Shown: positions 34,762-42,335 of the stretch, in pieces
Layout of the letters: each line of letters begins with the position of its first letter
How positions within the stretch are numbered: the first letter of the stretch is position 1
DNA from: CAG-698 sp964385755
GTDB taxonomy: Bacteria; Bacillota_I; Bacilli_A; ML615J-28; CAG-698
Length of the DNA: 58,418 nucleotides
Direction: 5' to 3'
NCBI GenBank assembly: GCA_964385755.1
Contig: CAYLPZ010000013.1
Location: 1 to 58,418 of the forward strand
Position numbers and translations under genes: made by a program
Notes under the pieces: model-generated
Databases searched by the model: none
Told to the model about the DNA's origin: nothing
The model's input: the letters and a program-made list of their open reading frames with translations, nothing else

Positions 34762-35388
34762 TTAATTTTGTGTATATATTATCCCATTAGGAACCTTTCC
34801 TTCCAGAACTAATATTACAGCAGGTATATTCATATCTATTTTTACTGTTTCATTTTCATAGGGAATTAAAACTAAAATCTCAAATGATACTTTTAAATCA
34901 ATTTGTAAAACACTATTATTAATGCCATACTCAGTAACAGTTGTAACCATATCTACTATATAACTTGATGTCCTTCTAATTTTCGCATCAATTGTTAAAT
35001 TACTTCCAGAGAATAATACTTCACTAATTATAATACCATATGGGATGCTTACTGTTTGGTAAGTATCAGTACTATTTTCGTCCAATATATTCATTACATT
35101 TAATCTTAATTTATTTAATTTGCTTACATCAAGTTCCTTATTATCTCTTAAGAAATTGTTTGTATCATTTTCTTTAAGCATCTCATTGATAGCTAGCGTT
35201 AATTTCTCTTGTGTGACTTCTTTAGCCTTCACAAATGCATAACTTGCTATTCTAGTTTTATAAAAACTAATTGAAACATAAGTTAAAAATATTAAAAGTA
35301 AAATAATAGTTACAAATACTATTATTACTTTCTTCTTTACTTTTTTCGATAAATCATAGTTATTTAAGTTTTTAATAATTTTCTTCAT
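34762..35388 (-). CDS. yunB: Sporulation protein YunB-like
   Basis: 208 residues. A basic N-terminus and one transmembrane helix (about 21-43) precede an extracytoplasmic domain with YunB family features: IPYGIIISEVLFSGSNLTIDAKI-type strands, TVTEYGINNSVLQIDLKVSF and VLIPYENETVKI, ending GKVPNGII. YunB is needed for normal sporulation or spore envelope in Bacillus. The ATG at 35388 is preferred over an in-frame GTG at 35394, though neither has a strong ribosome site. It is divergent from the CBS gene. Confidence 0.82.
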   Translation of the reverse strand: MKKIIKNLNNYDLSKKVKKKVIIVFVTIILLLIFLTYVSISFYKTRIASYAFVKAKEVTQEKLTLAINEMLKENDTNNFLRDNKELDVSKLNKLRLNVMNILDENSTDTYQTVSIPYGIIISEVLFSGSNLTIDAKIRRTSSYIVDMVTTVTEYGINNSVLQIDLKVSFEILVLIPYENETVKIDMNIPAVILVLEGKVPNGIIYTQN

Positions 35389-35469
35389 ATCCACTATATA
35401 TTAATCTATTTTTTATTATTTATGCATTAATTATATTTTTTTGTTAAAACTATTTACGAGGTGATTAAA

Positions 35470-35928
35470 TTGTATAATTTAAATAACACTAATTATATGC
35501 TTTGTAAAGATTTAATGAAATCAGAAATTGTTAAAGCTTATAAACATTCATCGATTTTAGAATGTGCAAAACTAATGAAAACACATAACATTGGTTTTTT
35601 ACCAATTGTTTATAAAGATACTGATTTTATAATTGGAGTTATAACAGACCGTGATTTAGTTGTGCGTGGCATAGCTAAAGAAAAAAGTATTAACGAACCA
35701 ATTTTCACTATTTGTACATCTGACTTTGTTTCGTGCTTTGAAGATGATGATGTTTCTTTCGCAATTTCAAAAATGGCAGATCATCAAATTAAAAGAATCT
35801 TAGTCACAAACAAACAAAAACAACTTAGTGGTATTATAAGCCTTAAAGATATTGCAACATGTGATAAAACAAATGGATATTTAAATGACTTATTAAAAGA
35901 AACATGTGACCAGCAATCATACTATTAA
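35470..35928 (+). CDS. CBS-domain pair protein
   Basis: 152 residues from a TTG at 35470. GAGGTG, ending at 35462, serves as the ribosome site; a GTG at 35461 overlaps that site and is less likely. Two CBS motifs are visible: CKDLMKSEIVKAYKHSSILECAKLMKTHNIGFLPI and VSFAISKMADHQIKRILVTN, the first with GVITDRDLVVRGIA. CBS pairs bind adenosyl ligands and sense energy or redox state. It is the last conserved gene before the accessory island and may mark its left boundary. Confidence 0.85.
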   Translation: MYNLNNTNYMLCKDLMKSEIVKAYKHSSILECAKLMKTHNIGFLPIVYKDTDFIIGVITDRDLVVRGIAKEKSINEPIFTICTSDFVSCFEDDDVSFAISKMADHQIKRILVTNKQKQLSGIISLKDIATCDKTNGYLNDLLKETCDQQSYY

Positions 35929-35940
35929 TAATAAAAACAG

Positions 35941-35989
35941 GCCATTTGGAGCACTAACGATTGCGAGGGTGAATTCAACTAAAAATGGC
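35941..35989. repeat. Island element copy A (partial, GAGCAC core plus inverted tract)
   Basis: GCCATTT (35941-35947) pairs with AAATGGC (35983-35989). The interior holds CATTTGGAGCAC and GCGAGGGT. The GAGCAC core is shared with copies B, C and D. GCGAGGGT is the reverse complement of the ACCCTCGC tract in copies C and D, so this copy is rearranged. It separates the CBS gene from the fic block. Confidence 0.5.
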
Positions 35990-36089
35990 ATGGCATACCG
36001 ATGAAACAATTTCGGTTTAGACCTAAACCAAAAAGAAATAGTCAATTTTAAGCAATAATTGTATTTCTATATACTTATTTTTCACCTGT

Positions 36090-36165
36090 ATATGCATATA
36101 AATGATGAAAAAATATGCATGAATGAATTGTCAATATGCATAAAAAATGATAAAATATATGCATA
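36090..36165 (+). promoter_or_regulatory. fic promoter embedded in four ATATGCATA operators
   Basis: The promoter is TTGTCA (36128-36133), a 17-bp spacer and TAAAAT (36151-36156). Four copies of ATATGCAT(A) start at 36090, 36113, 36134 and 36157, that is 23, 21 and 23 bp apart or about two helical turns each. The third fills the spacer and the fourth begins right after the -10. This layout implies cooperative repression, probably by the Fic protein through its winged-helix tail. Confidence 0.7.
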
Positions 36166-36180
36166 AGAGAGGCAGAGATA

Positions 36181-37230
36181 ATGAGAAAATTTGATTATTC
36201 ATTTTTAGAATTTAATAAAATTCCTGGAAATTTAATAAATGTACTAACGAGTATATATTCGATGAAAAGTAGCAATGATTATAGAAAAGAAAACTTTCCC
36301 AATATCTTTACTGAATTAGAGAAAATTGCTATTGTTCAATCTGTAAAAGGGTCAAATGCTATTGAAGGTATTTTAACCACTGATGAAAGAATTAATGAAA
36401 TTGTTAATAAAAGTAGTGCTCCTTTAAATCATAATGAAGAAGAAATTGCAGGATATCGTGATGTGTTGAATATGATTCATACTACGCACGATAGTTTAAA
36501 TATATCAGAAGCAAATATTATATCTTTTCATGAAATATTACTAAGAACTGCAAAACCCAATGTAGCTGGAAAGTATAAAACAAGTGATAATGTCATTATG
36601 GAAATAAAACAAGATGGAACTCGTAGTGTTATATTTTCGCCAGTTCCAGCTATTGATACTAAAGCCTCAATGGAACAATTATTACTTGCTTATATAGATG
36701 CTAGAGATAATCCTAATATCAATCAGCTATTATTAATACCATGCGTAATTTTAGATTTTTTATGTATTCATCCATTTTCTGATGGTAATGGTAGAATGTC
36801 TAGACTTTTAACTCTTTTATTATTGTATAAGACGGGCTTTGATGCTGGTAAATATATTTCCTTTGAAGAACAAATTAATAAGACAAAAGGATATTATTAT
36901 GAAGCGTTAAGGAAATCATCTATTTCATGGCATGAAAATCAAAATGACTACTTTTTCTTCGTTGAAAACTTTTTAATGACTTTATTTACATGTTACAAGG
37001 AACTTGATAAGAGATTTGCAACAGTAAATAGTAAAAAAATCAATAAAACATCACGAATTGAAGCCACAATCTTAAACAGTATATTACCTATTTCGAAAAA
37101 AGAGATTAGTGACATTTTACCAGATGTGTCTGTGACTACAATTGAAAGTGTTTTATCTAAAATGATTAAGGAAAATAAGATTGTTAAAATTGGCGAAGGT
37201 AGAAATACTCGTTATATCAGAAATATATAA
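36181..37230 (+). CDS. Fic-domain protein with N-terminal inhibitory helix and winged-helix tail
   Basis: 349 residues. The Fic motif is complete: H197-PFSDGNGR-R205 in HPFSDGNGRMSR. The class II inhibitory signature S58-NAI-E62-G63 lies in the N-terminal helix, as in self-inhibited Fic AMP-transferases. The C-terminal 65 residues (SRIEATILNSILPISKKEISDIL to IGEGRNTRYI) form a probable winged helix. Such proteins modify hydroxyl side chains of target proteins, most often by AMPylation. The ribosome site is modest (AGAGGCAG). It is the first gene of the accessory island and forms a separate transcription unit behind the ATATGCATA operator array. Confidence 0.92.
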   Translation: MRKFDYSFLEFNKIPGNLINVLTSIYSMKSSNDYRKENFPNIFTELEKIAIVQSVKGSNAIEGILTTDERINEIVNKSSAPLNHNEEEIAGYRDVLNMIHTTHDSLNISEANIISFHEILLRTAKPNVAGKYKTSDNVIMEIKQDGTRSVIFSPVPAIDTKASMEQLLLAYIDARDNPNINQLLLIPCVILDFLCIHPFSDGNGRMSRLLTLLLLYKTGFDAGKYISFEEQINKTKGYYYEALRKSSISWHENQNDYFFFVENFLMTLFTCYKELDKRFATVNSKKINKTSRIEATILNSILPISKKEISDILPDVSVTTIESVLSKMIKENKIVKIGEGRNTRYIRNI

Positions 37231-37250
37231 TTTATTACAATTCCATTCGA

Positions 37251-37424
37251 CTAATTAAACACATTTGTTTGACTGAAATTATAACATTTGAAACCATCAC
37301 GTCTCCATGTTTTCAAATAATCATTGTACTTTTCATCTAAAAATAATATGAATTTAGGAGATTTGCCTGTTGGTAGGAGATAAAATGAATGATTGCTTCT
37401 AAATAACCTAATAAAACTCCCCAT
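37251..37424 (-). CDS. Short ORF of unknown nature, likely a gene fragment
   Basis: 57 residues on the minus strand within the gap between fic and the DUF1016 gene. It begins MGSFIRLF and includes FILFLDEKYNDYLKTWRRDGFKCYNF. The composition (Trp, Tyr, charged) looks coding, but there is no ribosome site. Its ATG coincides with the GAGCAC element, so it may be the tail of a gene truncated when the island formed. The rest of the 300-bp gap holds the promoter listed separately and nothing else supported. Confidence 0.3.
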   Translation of the reverse strand: MGSFIRLFRSNHSFYLLPTGKSPKFILFLDEKYNDYLKTWRRDGFKCYNFSQTNVFN

Positions 37425-37443
37425 TTGAGCACTTTATTAAGAA
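37422..37443. repeat. Island element copy B (short, GAGCAC core)
   Basis: CATTTGAGCACTTTATTAAG, followed by AAATTTTT, matches the right end of copy C (CATTGGAGCACATTAATTAG followed by GAATTTTT). The hairpin and ACCCTCGC parts are absent here. It separates the fic block from the DUF1016/XRE block. Confidence 0.5.
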
Positions 37444-37485
37444 ATTTTTCATAACAAATCAATATATAAATTTTATGATAGCAAG

Positions 37486-37514
37486 TTGAATAATAAATGC
37501 ATTTATGCTATTAT
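37486..37514 (+). promoter_or_regulatory. Promoter of the DUF1016/XRE operon
   Basis: TTGAAT (37486-37491), a 17-bp spacer and TATTAT (37509-37514), with GGAGGT and ATG close behind. The spacer contains ATGCAT (37497-37502), the same hexamer found in the fic promoter spacer. Confidence 0.65.
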
Positions 37515-37532
37515 AAATTATGGAGGTGCACT

Positions 37533-38561
37533 ATGCAAAATAGTATAATGGATGTTGATTTTAAAAAGTGGGTTGGCGAGATTAGTAAAAAATATAAACA
37601 AGCACAGATTAAAGCAGCAATCAGTGTTAATAGCGAAATGCTTAAATTCTATTTTGAACTTGGAAAAGAAATTGCAAACAATTCATTTAAAGCTACATAT
37701 GGTTCAAAATTTTATGATTCATTAAGTAAGGAACTTATTTTCAATTTACCTAATATTAAAGGTTTGTCATCACGTAATTTAAGATATATTGAAACCTTTT
37801 ATAATCTTTATTCTGATGAGGTTAAGAAAATGCCACAACTTGTGGCAATATTGTTTTCTATTCCGTGGGGACATCATAGATATATTATTGATAAATGTAA
37901 AGATGTTGATAAGGCATTGTTTTTTGTAAGAAAAATTTATGAAAACAATTGGTCTAGAGATGTCTTATTAAATTTTATATCTACTGATTTATACGAACGA
38001 GAAGGAAAAGCAATTAATAATTTTGAGTTAGCATTACCTGATGTAAACAAAGATTTGGCAAAGCAAATAACAAAAGATCCATATAATTTCGATTTTTTGA
38101 CTATAACTAATGAATATAATGAAAAAGAACTAAAGGATGCTTTGATTGATAATATACAGAAGTTTTTATTAGAACTAGGAGAAGGATTTGCTTTTGTTGG
38201 AAGAGAATCTAGATTATTAGTTGGAGAAACAGAGTTCTTTACAGATCTATTATTTTACAATATCAAACTACATGCCTACGTTGTTATTGAAGTAAAAATA
38301 ACAAAATTTAATCCTGGTGATTTAGGTCAATTAAGTACTTATGTTTCCTCTGTAAATCATTTGTTAAAAGGAAAAAATGATAATCCAACAATTGGAATTC
38401 TTATTTGTAAAGATAAAGACAGAATTGTTGCGGAATATTCATTAGAAAACTATAACATTCCATTAGGGATATCATCTTATGAACTTAATAGACTATTACC
38501 AAAAGAATTAAAAGAGTCTTTACCTTCAATTGAAGAACTTGAAAGAAAGTTGGGAGAATGA
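37533..38561 (+). CDS. DUF1016 (YhcG) PDDEXK nuclease-domain protein, copy 1
   Basis: 342 residues from the ATG at 37533 behind GGAGGT; a longer frame from 37497 overlaps the promoter. The N-terminal DUF1016_N domain has KFYFELGKEI, LSSRNLRYIETFYNLY and IPWGHHRYII. The C-terminal PDDEXK half has FLLELGEGFAFVGRE, the acidic pair in FFTDLLFYN, and EVK in YVVIEVKITKF, then NPTIGILICKDKD. This family belongs to the restriction-endonuclease-like RecB superfamily and is common in defence islands and R-M loci. It overlaps the XRE gene by 4 nt, so the two are translationally coupled. Confidence 0.9.
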   Translation: MQNSIMDVDFKKWVGEISKKYKQAQIKAAISVNSEMLKFYFELGKEIANNSFKATYGSKFYDSLSKELIFNLPNIKGLSSRNLRYIETFYNLYSDEVKKMPQLVAILFSIPWGHHRYIIDKCKDVDKALFFVRKIYENNWSRDVLLNFISTDLYEREGKAINNFELALPDVNKDLAKQITKDPYNFDFLTITNEYNEKELKDALIDNIQKFLLELGEGFAFVGRESRLLVGETEFFTDLLFYNIKLHAYVVIEVKITKFNPGDLGQLSTYVSSVNHLLKGKNDNPTIGILICKDKDRIVAEYSLENYNIPLGISSYELNRLLPKELKESLPSIEELERKLGE

Positions 38562-38764
38562 TTATTATGAATTCTCAACATGAAGTAATTACTAAAATAA
38601 TTAAAAAAAGAAAAGAAAAAGGCATTTCACAACAAAAACTAGCTAATTTAATAATGATGCCTCAGTCAACGATAGCTAGAATAGAAGCTGAAATAGTATC
38701 ACCTAGACTTGAAACAATAGTTTTAATAGCAAATGTTCTTGGTCTGACTATTGATTTCAAATAA
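38558..38764 (+). CDS. XRE-family helix-turn-helix regulator
   Basis: 68 residues, essentially a single HTH_3 domain (IIKKRKEKGISQQKLANLI, QSTIARIEAE, PRLETIVLIANVLGLTIDF). ATG overlaps the nuclease stop (ATGA); a second ATG at 38567 is possible. It is likely the operon autoregulator or a partner that restrains the DUF1016 protein, by analogy with antitoxin-like XRE partners. This is inference. Confidence 0.88.
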   Translation: MIIMNSQHEVITKIIKKRKEKGISQQKLANLIMMPQSTIARIEAEIVSPRLETIVLIANVLGLTIDFK

Positions 38765-38808
38765 GGCGAATTAATAATGAATTTTATCCGGCTCTAGCAA
38801 AAAAACAA

Positions 38809-38890
38809 CCTCACCCTTGAGTTATAAACTCTTTGATGGGGTTTTACTTTACCCTCGCTTACAGCACTGCACATTGGAGCACATTAATTA
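38809..38890 (+). repeat. Island element copy C (82 bp, terminator plus GAGCAC)
   Basis: CCTCACCC/GATGGGG-type arms form a terminator-like hairpin followed by TTTTACTTT. Then come ACCCTCGCTTA, CACTGC and ATTGGAGCACATTAATTA. It aligns without gaps to copy D at 40756-40837 with about 13 differences in 82 positions. It follows the XRE gene and a CTCTAGCAAA tag. Confidence 0.85.
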
Positions 38891-38897
38891 GGAATTT

Positions 38898-38937
38898 TTA
38901 AACATAGAGATTATATTTTATCTCTATGTTTTTCATT
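38898..38937. terminator. Strong hairpin terminator after copy C
   Basis: AAACATAGAGAT pairs with ATCTCTATGTTT over a TTATATTTT loop and is followed by TTC. The A tract on the other side makes it bidirectional. It insulates the RhuM gene from the upstream block. Confidence 0.8.
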
Positions 38938-39002
38938 TGTTTATTTGATGATTTTTAAGATACAATATGTTATAATTTTGTTAACTAGATGGAGGATGCA
39001 CT

Positions 39003-39944
39003 GTGGACAAATATGAAATCGTAAAATTTGTAGATGATGAATTTGAAATTGACGTAAGAGCAGATAAAGAAAATGATACTGTTTGGTTAACTCAAGAACA
39101 AATTGCCAAACTTTTTGGCAAAGCAAGATCTACAATAACAGAACACATAAACAACATTTTTAGTGACAAAGAATTGGACGAAAATACTTCAGTCGGTTTT
39201 TCCGACGAAAGTGTAAATCATAGGCCAGCAAAATATTACAACCTTGATGTCATTTTATCAGTTGGGTATAGAGTTAATTCCAAAAGAGGCGTTCATTTTA
39301 GAAGATGGGCAAATAAAGTGCTTAAAGATTATTTAGTAAAAGGTTATGCAATTAATGAAAAAAGAATTGCTGCTTTAAATAAGACTATTGAAATACAAAG
39401 TAAGATGCTTTCATCATCATTAAATATTGACGAAACTTCATTGGTAAGTGTTATTAATGAATATACAAAAGCTTTAGATTTACTTGATGATTATGACCAT
39501 CAATGTATCTTAAAGCCTAATGGAAGAAAAACTGTTTATCGACTAGAATATCATGAATGTAGAAAAATTATTAATTCGATGAAATTTGCTGATAAATCTA
39601 AAGTATTTGGAGTTGAAAAAGAAAAAGGGAAATTAAATGGTATTTTAGCATCTGTTTATCAAGATGTCTTTGGGCAAGAAGTTTATCCTACTTTAGAAGA
39701 AAAAGCTGCACATTTATTATATTTCTTAGTAAAAGATCATCCATTTATTGATGGATGCAAGAGAATTGCCGCAACATTATTTCTAGAATTTTTAAATAAA
39801 AATAATGCGTTAGTAAGAGCAAGGAAAATGATTCTTGCAAATGATACATTAGTTGCTATAGCGATACTAACTGCAGAATCGAAACCGGAAGAAATGGATG
39901 TAATAATTAAGTTAATTATGAACTTCTTAGTTGGAGAAAAATAA
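39003..39944 (+). CDS. RhuM-like protein with C-terminal Fic/Doc domain
   Basis: 313 residues from GTG at 39003, with GGAGG 7 nt upstream. The N-terminal RhuM (virulence_RhuM) domain has WLTQEQIAKLFGKARSTITEHI, NLDVILSVGYRVNSKRGVHFRRWA and LKDYLVKGYAINEKR. The C-terminal Fic/Doc fold carries H246-PFIDGCKR. The normally conserved Asn of HPFxDGN is Cys252, which could alter or abolish transfer activity. RhuM/Fic fusions occur in genomic islands; their target is unknown. It is followed at once by an XRE gene, now broken. Confidence 0.88.
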   Translation: MDKYEIVKFVDDEFEIDVRADKENDTVWLTQEQIAKLFGKARSTITEHINNIFSDKELDENTSVGFSDESVNHRPAKYYNLDVILSVGYRVNSKRGVHFRRWANKVLKDYLVKGYAINEKRIAALNKTIEIQSKMLSSSLNIDETSLVSVINEYTKALDLLDDYDHQCILKPNGRKTVYRLEYHECRKIINSMKFADKSKVFGVEKEKGKLNGILASVYQDVFGQEVYPTLEEKAAHLLYFLVKDHPFIDGCKRIAATLFLEFLNKNNALVRARKMILANDTLVAIAILTAESKPEEMDVIIKLIMNFLVGEK

Positions 39945-39945
39945 T

Positions 39946-40133
39946 ATGAAAAAGACAATAGGTGAAAAAATAAAAGAAATTAGAATTCAAAACAATCTTA
40001 CGATGGATGAACTTGCAAAAGAATTAGGATATTCTTCGCGTTCAACAATTAACAAAATAGAAAAAGGATTAACGATATTAGTTATGAAAAACTCCTTTTG
40101 CTTTAAAAAAAATATGACATTAGTATGAGTTAA
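39946..40133 (+). pseudogene. Frameshifted XRE regulator
   Basis: ATG at 39946 gives a clean HTH (IGEKIKEIRIQNNLTMDELAKELG, SSRSTINKIEKG). After a run AAAAAGGATTAA the frame shifts. The other frame continues the family pattern (DISYEKLLLL, a TAA, KKYDISMS) to a TAA at 40131. A frameshift and a nonsense codon inactivate it. The gene starts one base after the RhuM-Fic stop, so it was the operon partner. Confidence 0.75.
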
Positions 40134-40143
40134 TTCGTTGAAG

Positions 40144-40164
40144 AAAAAGATGAATCATCTTTTT
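40144..40164 (+). terminator. Terminator of the RhuM/XRE operon
   Basis: AAAAAGAT pairs with ATCTTTTT around GAATC, giving a compact A/T-flanked hairpin directly after the broken XRE gene. Confidence 0.6.
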
Positions 40165-40184
40165 AATGCTCTAGCAAAGATAGC

Positions 40185-40703
40185 AACATATTTATTTCTT
40201 TTAGTGCAAGAGATTCTGGTAATTGCTACGATATTGCTCATCATAAAATGAATGAGAATGATAGGTATGTAGCTTTTAAAGATTTATCATTTCATTCTTG
40301 TTGTAAATGTGATTATGAGTGTTTTAAGAAACAATGCAAATATAGAAATGATGATATTTATAAATTAATTAACGCTTCCTTTCAGTATAAAAATATTATT
40401 TTATTAGTCCCTATGTATTGTTCAAATCCATCTTCTTTATATTTCGTTTTTACTGAAAGGATGCAAGATTATTTCAACGGAAATAGTGAAAAATGGGATG
40501 AGTTTGTGAATAAAATTTATATTATAGCTATTTTTGGAAGTGAAGAAGAAACACCTCAATTTATTCCAACATTATTAAATTTAATTAATGGGAACAAAAA
40601 CAAACTATTAAAAATTGAAAGACACAAATATAAATTAAAACTTCACAATAAAGTTATTGTCAATAAGCAATTATTAAAAGAAATTGATGACTTTTCAATT
40701 TAA
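40185..40703 (+). pseudogene. 5'-truncated flavodoxin-fold (NADPH-dependent FMN reductase-like) gene
   Basis: The open frame begins after TAA at 40164-40166. The first family-like residues are NIFISFSARDSGNC (first strand and FMN-phosphate loop), but no ATG, GTG or TTG occurs before 40248, which lies beyond that loop. The rest (FQYKNIILLVPMYCSNPSSLYFVFTER) matches the second half of flavodoxin-like reductases. It also has a Cys-rich insert (CCKCDYECFKKQC). An ORF of 151 residues from 40248 could be translated but would lack the FMN loop. The truncation point coincides with a CTCTAGCAAA tag shared with copy C. Confidence 0.6.
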
Positions 40704-40755
40704 ATTTCTTTACAAATAGATAAAAGTGCTACTTCTTTTAAATAAATAGAAAAGC

Positions 40756-40837
40756 CTCATCCTTGAGCTATTAACTCTTGGATGAGTTTTTTCTTTACCC
40801 TCGCTTATATCACTGCCTATTAGAGCACTTTAATTAT
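40756..40837 (+). repeat. Island element copy D (82 bp, terminator plus GAGCAC)
   Basis: CTCATCC pairs with GGATGAG followed by TTTTTTC, giving a good terminator. ACCCTCGCTTA, CACTGC and ATTAGAGCACTTTAATTA follow. It is the same length and order as copy C, with about 13 mismatches. Confidence 0.88.
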
Positions 40838-40875
40838 GGAAAAAGAATATTAATCTATACTAATAATTACAATGA

Positions 40876-40946
40876 TTGCGCTTTTTAAATATTATTGCAA
40901 CAACTTGTTTGCGCTTTTAAAATATTTTTGATATAATATAATTGCG
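40876..40946 (+). promoter_or_regulatory. ATPase-gene promoter with 33-bp-spaced direct repeats
   Basis: The promoter is TTGCGC (40909-40914), a 17-bp spacer and TATAAT (40932-40937, with extended TG). TTGCG starts at 40876, 40909 and 40942, exactly 33 bp apart. The first two repeats agree in about 20 of 22 positions. The pattern looks like a regulator binding one face of the helix over the promoter. Confidence 0.65.
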
Positions 40947-40963
40947 TAAAAAGGAGATTAAAT

Positions 40964-42322
40964 ATGTTTAAAAGAAAAATATATAATAAATTGCTAAAAT
41001 GGAAAAATGAGTCTAAAGGCGAAACAGCAATGTTAGTGGAAGGCGCACGAAGAATTGGAAAATCTACTATTGTAGAAGAATTCGCAAAAGAAAATTATAA
41101 AAGTTATATTCTTATTGATTTTTCCAAAGTTACAAATTCTATTAAAGAAGCTTTTAATAACCTTCTTAATAGTTTAGATTCTCTATTTATGGTGCTATCA
41201 CTAGAATTTGATACTCCATTATATCCACGAGAATCATTGATTATTTTTGACGAGGTACAAAAATTTCCTCGAGCTAGGGAGGCTATTAAGCATTTAGTTA
41301 AAGATGGTAGATATGATTATATCGAAACTGGTTCCTTAATATCAATAAAGGAAAATGTAAAAGATATTCTTATTCCTTCAGAAGAACAAAGCATAAAGAT
41401 GTTCCCTATGGATTTTGAAGAATTTGCCTGGGCACTAGGAGAAGGAATGATAATTGAATACATTAGAGATTGTTTTGAGAAGAGAGTCCCATTACATGAT
41501 TCAATTCACAAAAAAGCAATGTTTTTGTTTAAACAATACATGCTTGTAGGTGGAATGCCTAGAGCAATAGATAAATTTATTTCTCACAATAAACAATTTG
41601 TTGAATGCGAAAAAGAAAAAAGAAATATAATAAAAACATATCGTGATGATATTCATAAAATAGATAGAGCATATAAATCTAAAGTTCTATCAATTTTCGA
41701 CCAAATCCCTTCTTTTCTTTCTCAACATGAGAAACGAGTAAAAATTAAATCTATTTCTACTGATACAACCGCAATTGACTACGAAGAAACATTCTTTTGG
41801 TTAAGCGATTCTATGATTTGTAATGAATGCTTCTTATGTACAGATCCTAACTTAGGATTATCACTAAATGAAAAAAGAAATTTTGTAAAGTGTTATATGG
41901 GAGATACTGGTTTACTTTTGACACATACATTTGATGAAAATAATGAAGAACAAACCAGTTATCATAAAGAATTATTATCAGATAAATTATCAATTAATAA
42001 AGGTATGTTTTTTGAAAACATAATCGCTCAAATGCTTGTTTCGAATGGACATAAATTATATTTTTATACTAGATATAATGAAGAAAAGCATAGAAATGAT
42101 ATAGAAATAGATTTTTTACTAACAACTGGGAATAAAGTATCTCAAAAGTTAATCCCATTAGAAGTCAAATCATCAAAATCATATAAAGTAGAATCAATGA
42201 AAAAATTTATTGAAAAATTTGAAGATAGAATTGATAAGGCATATATAATTCATCCAAAGAATTTATCGATTAGAGAAGATGGAATTATATGTATTCCAGC
42301 ATATATGACATTTTGCTTATAG
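40964..42322 (+). CDS. AAA_14/DUF4143 ATPase
   Basis: 452 residues. The N-terminal ATPase has EGARRIGKSTIVEEFA (Walker A, GARRIGKS), LIIFDEVQKFPRARE (Walker B) and YIETGSLISI (sensor 1). The C-terminal DUF4143 part has MFPMDFEEFAWALG, YMLVGGMPRAIDKFI, CYMGDTGLL and a PDDEXK-like region (NDIEIDFLLTTG, PLEVKSSKSYK). These ATPases are widespread, often mobile-island borne, and have unknown biochemical roles. AAGGAG sits 8-9 nt before the ATG. It is the last gene of the island. Confidence 0.92.
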   Translation: MFKRKIYNKLLKWKNESKGETAMLVEGARRIGKSTIVEEFAKENYKSYILIDFSKVTNSIKEAFNNLLNSLDSLFMVLSLEFDTPLYPRESLIIFDEVQKFPRAREAIKHLVKDGRYDYIETGSLISIKENVKDILIPSEEQSIKMFPMDFEEFAWALGEGMIIEYIRDCFEKRVPLHDSIHKKAMFLFKQYMLVGGMPRAIDKFISHNKQFVECEKEKRNIIKTYRDDIHKIDRAYKSKVLSIFDQIPSFLSQHEKRVKIKSISTDTTAIDYEETFFWLSDSMICNECFLCTDPNLGLSLNEKRNFVKCYMGDTGLLLTHTFDENNEEQTSYHKELLSDKLSINKGMFFENIIAQMLVSNGHKLYFYTRYNEEKHRNDIEIDFLLTTGNKVSQKLIPLEVKSSKSYKVESMKKFIEKFEDRIDKAYIIHPKNLSIREDGIICIPAYMTFCL

Positions 42323-42335
42323 ATATTAAAAATTT

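Noticed and set aside
36090..36165. CRISPR-like mini-array of ATATGCATA units
   Set aside because: Units are 9 bp at 21-23 bp intervals around a promoter, which fits operators.
35941..40837. CRISPR array from regularly placed repeats in the island
   Set aside because: Repeat spacing is 1.4-2 kb with genes between, not short spacers, and no cas genes are present.
40756..40837. Integron attC site
   Set aside because: No GTTRRRY/RYYYAAC pair or integrase was found; the hairpin ends in a T tract and works as a terminator.
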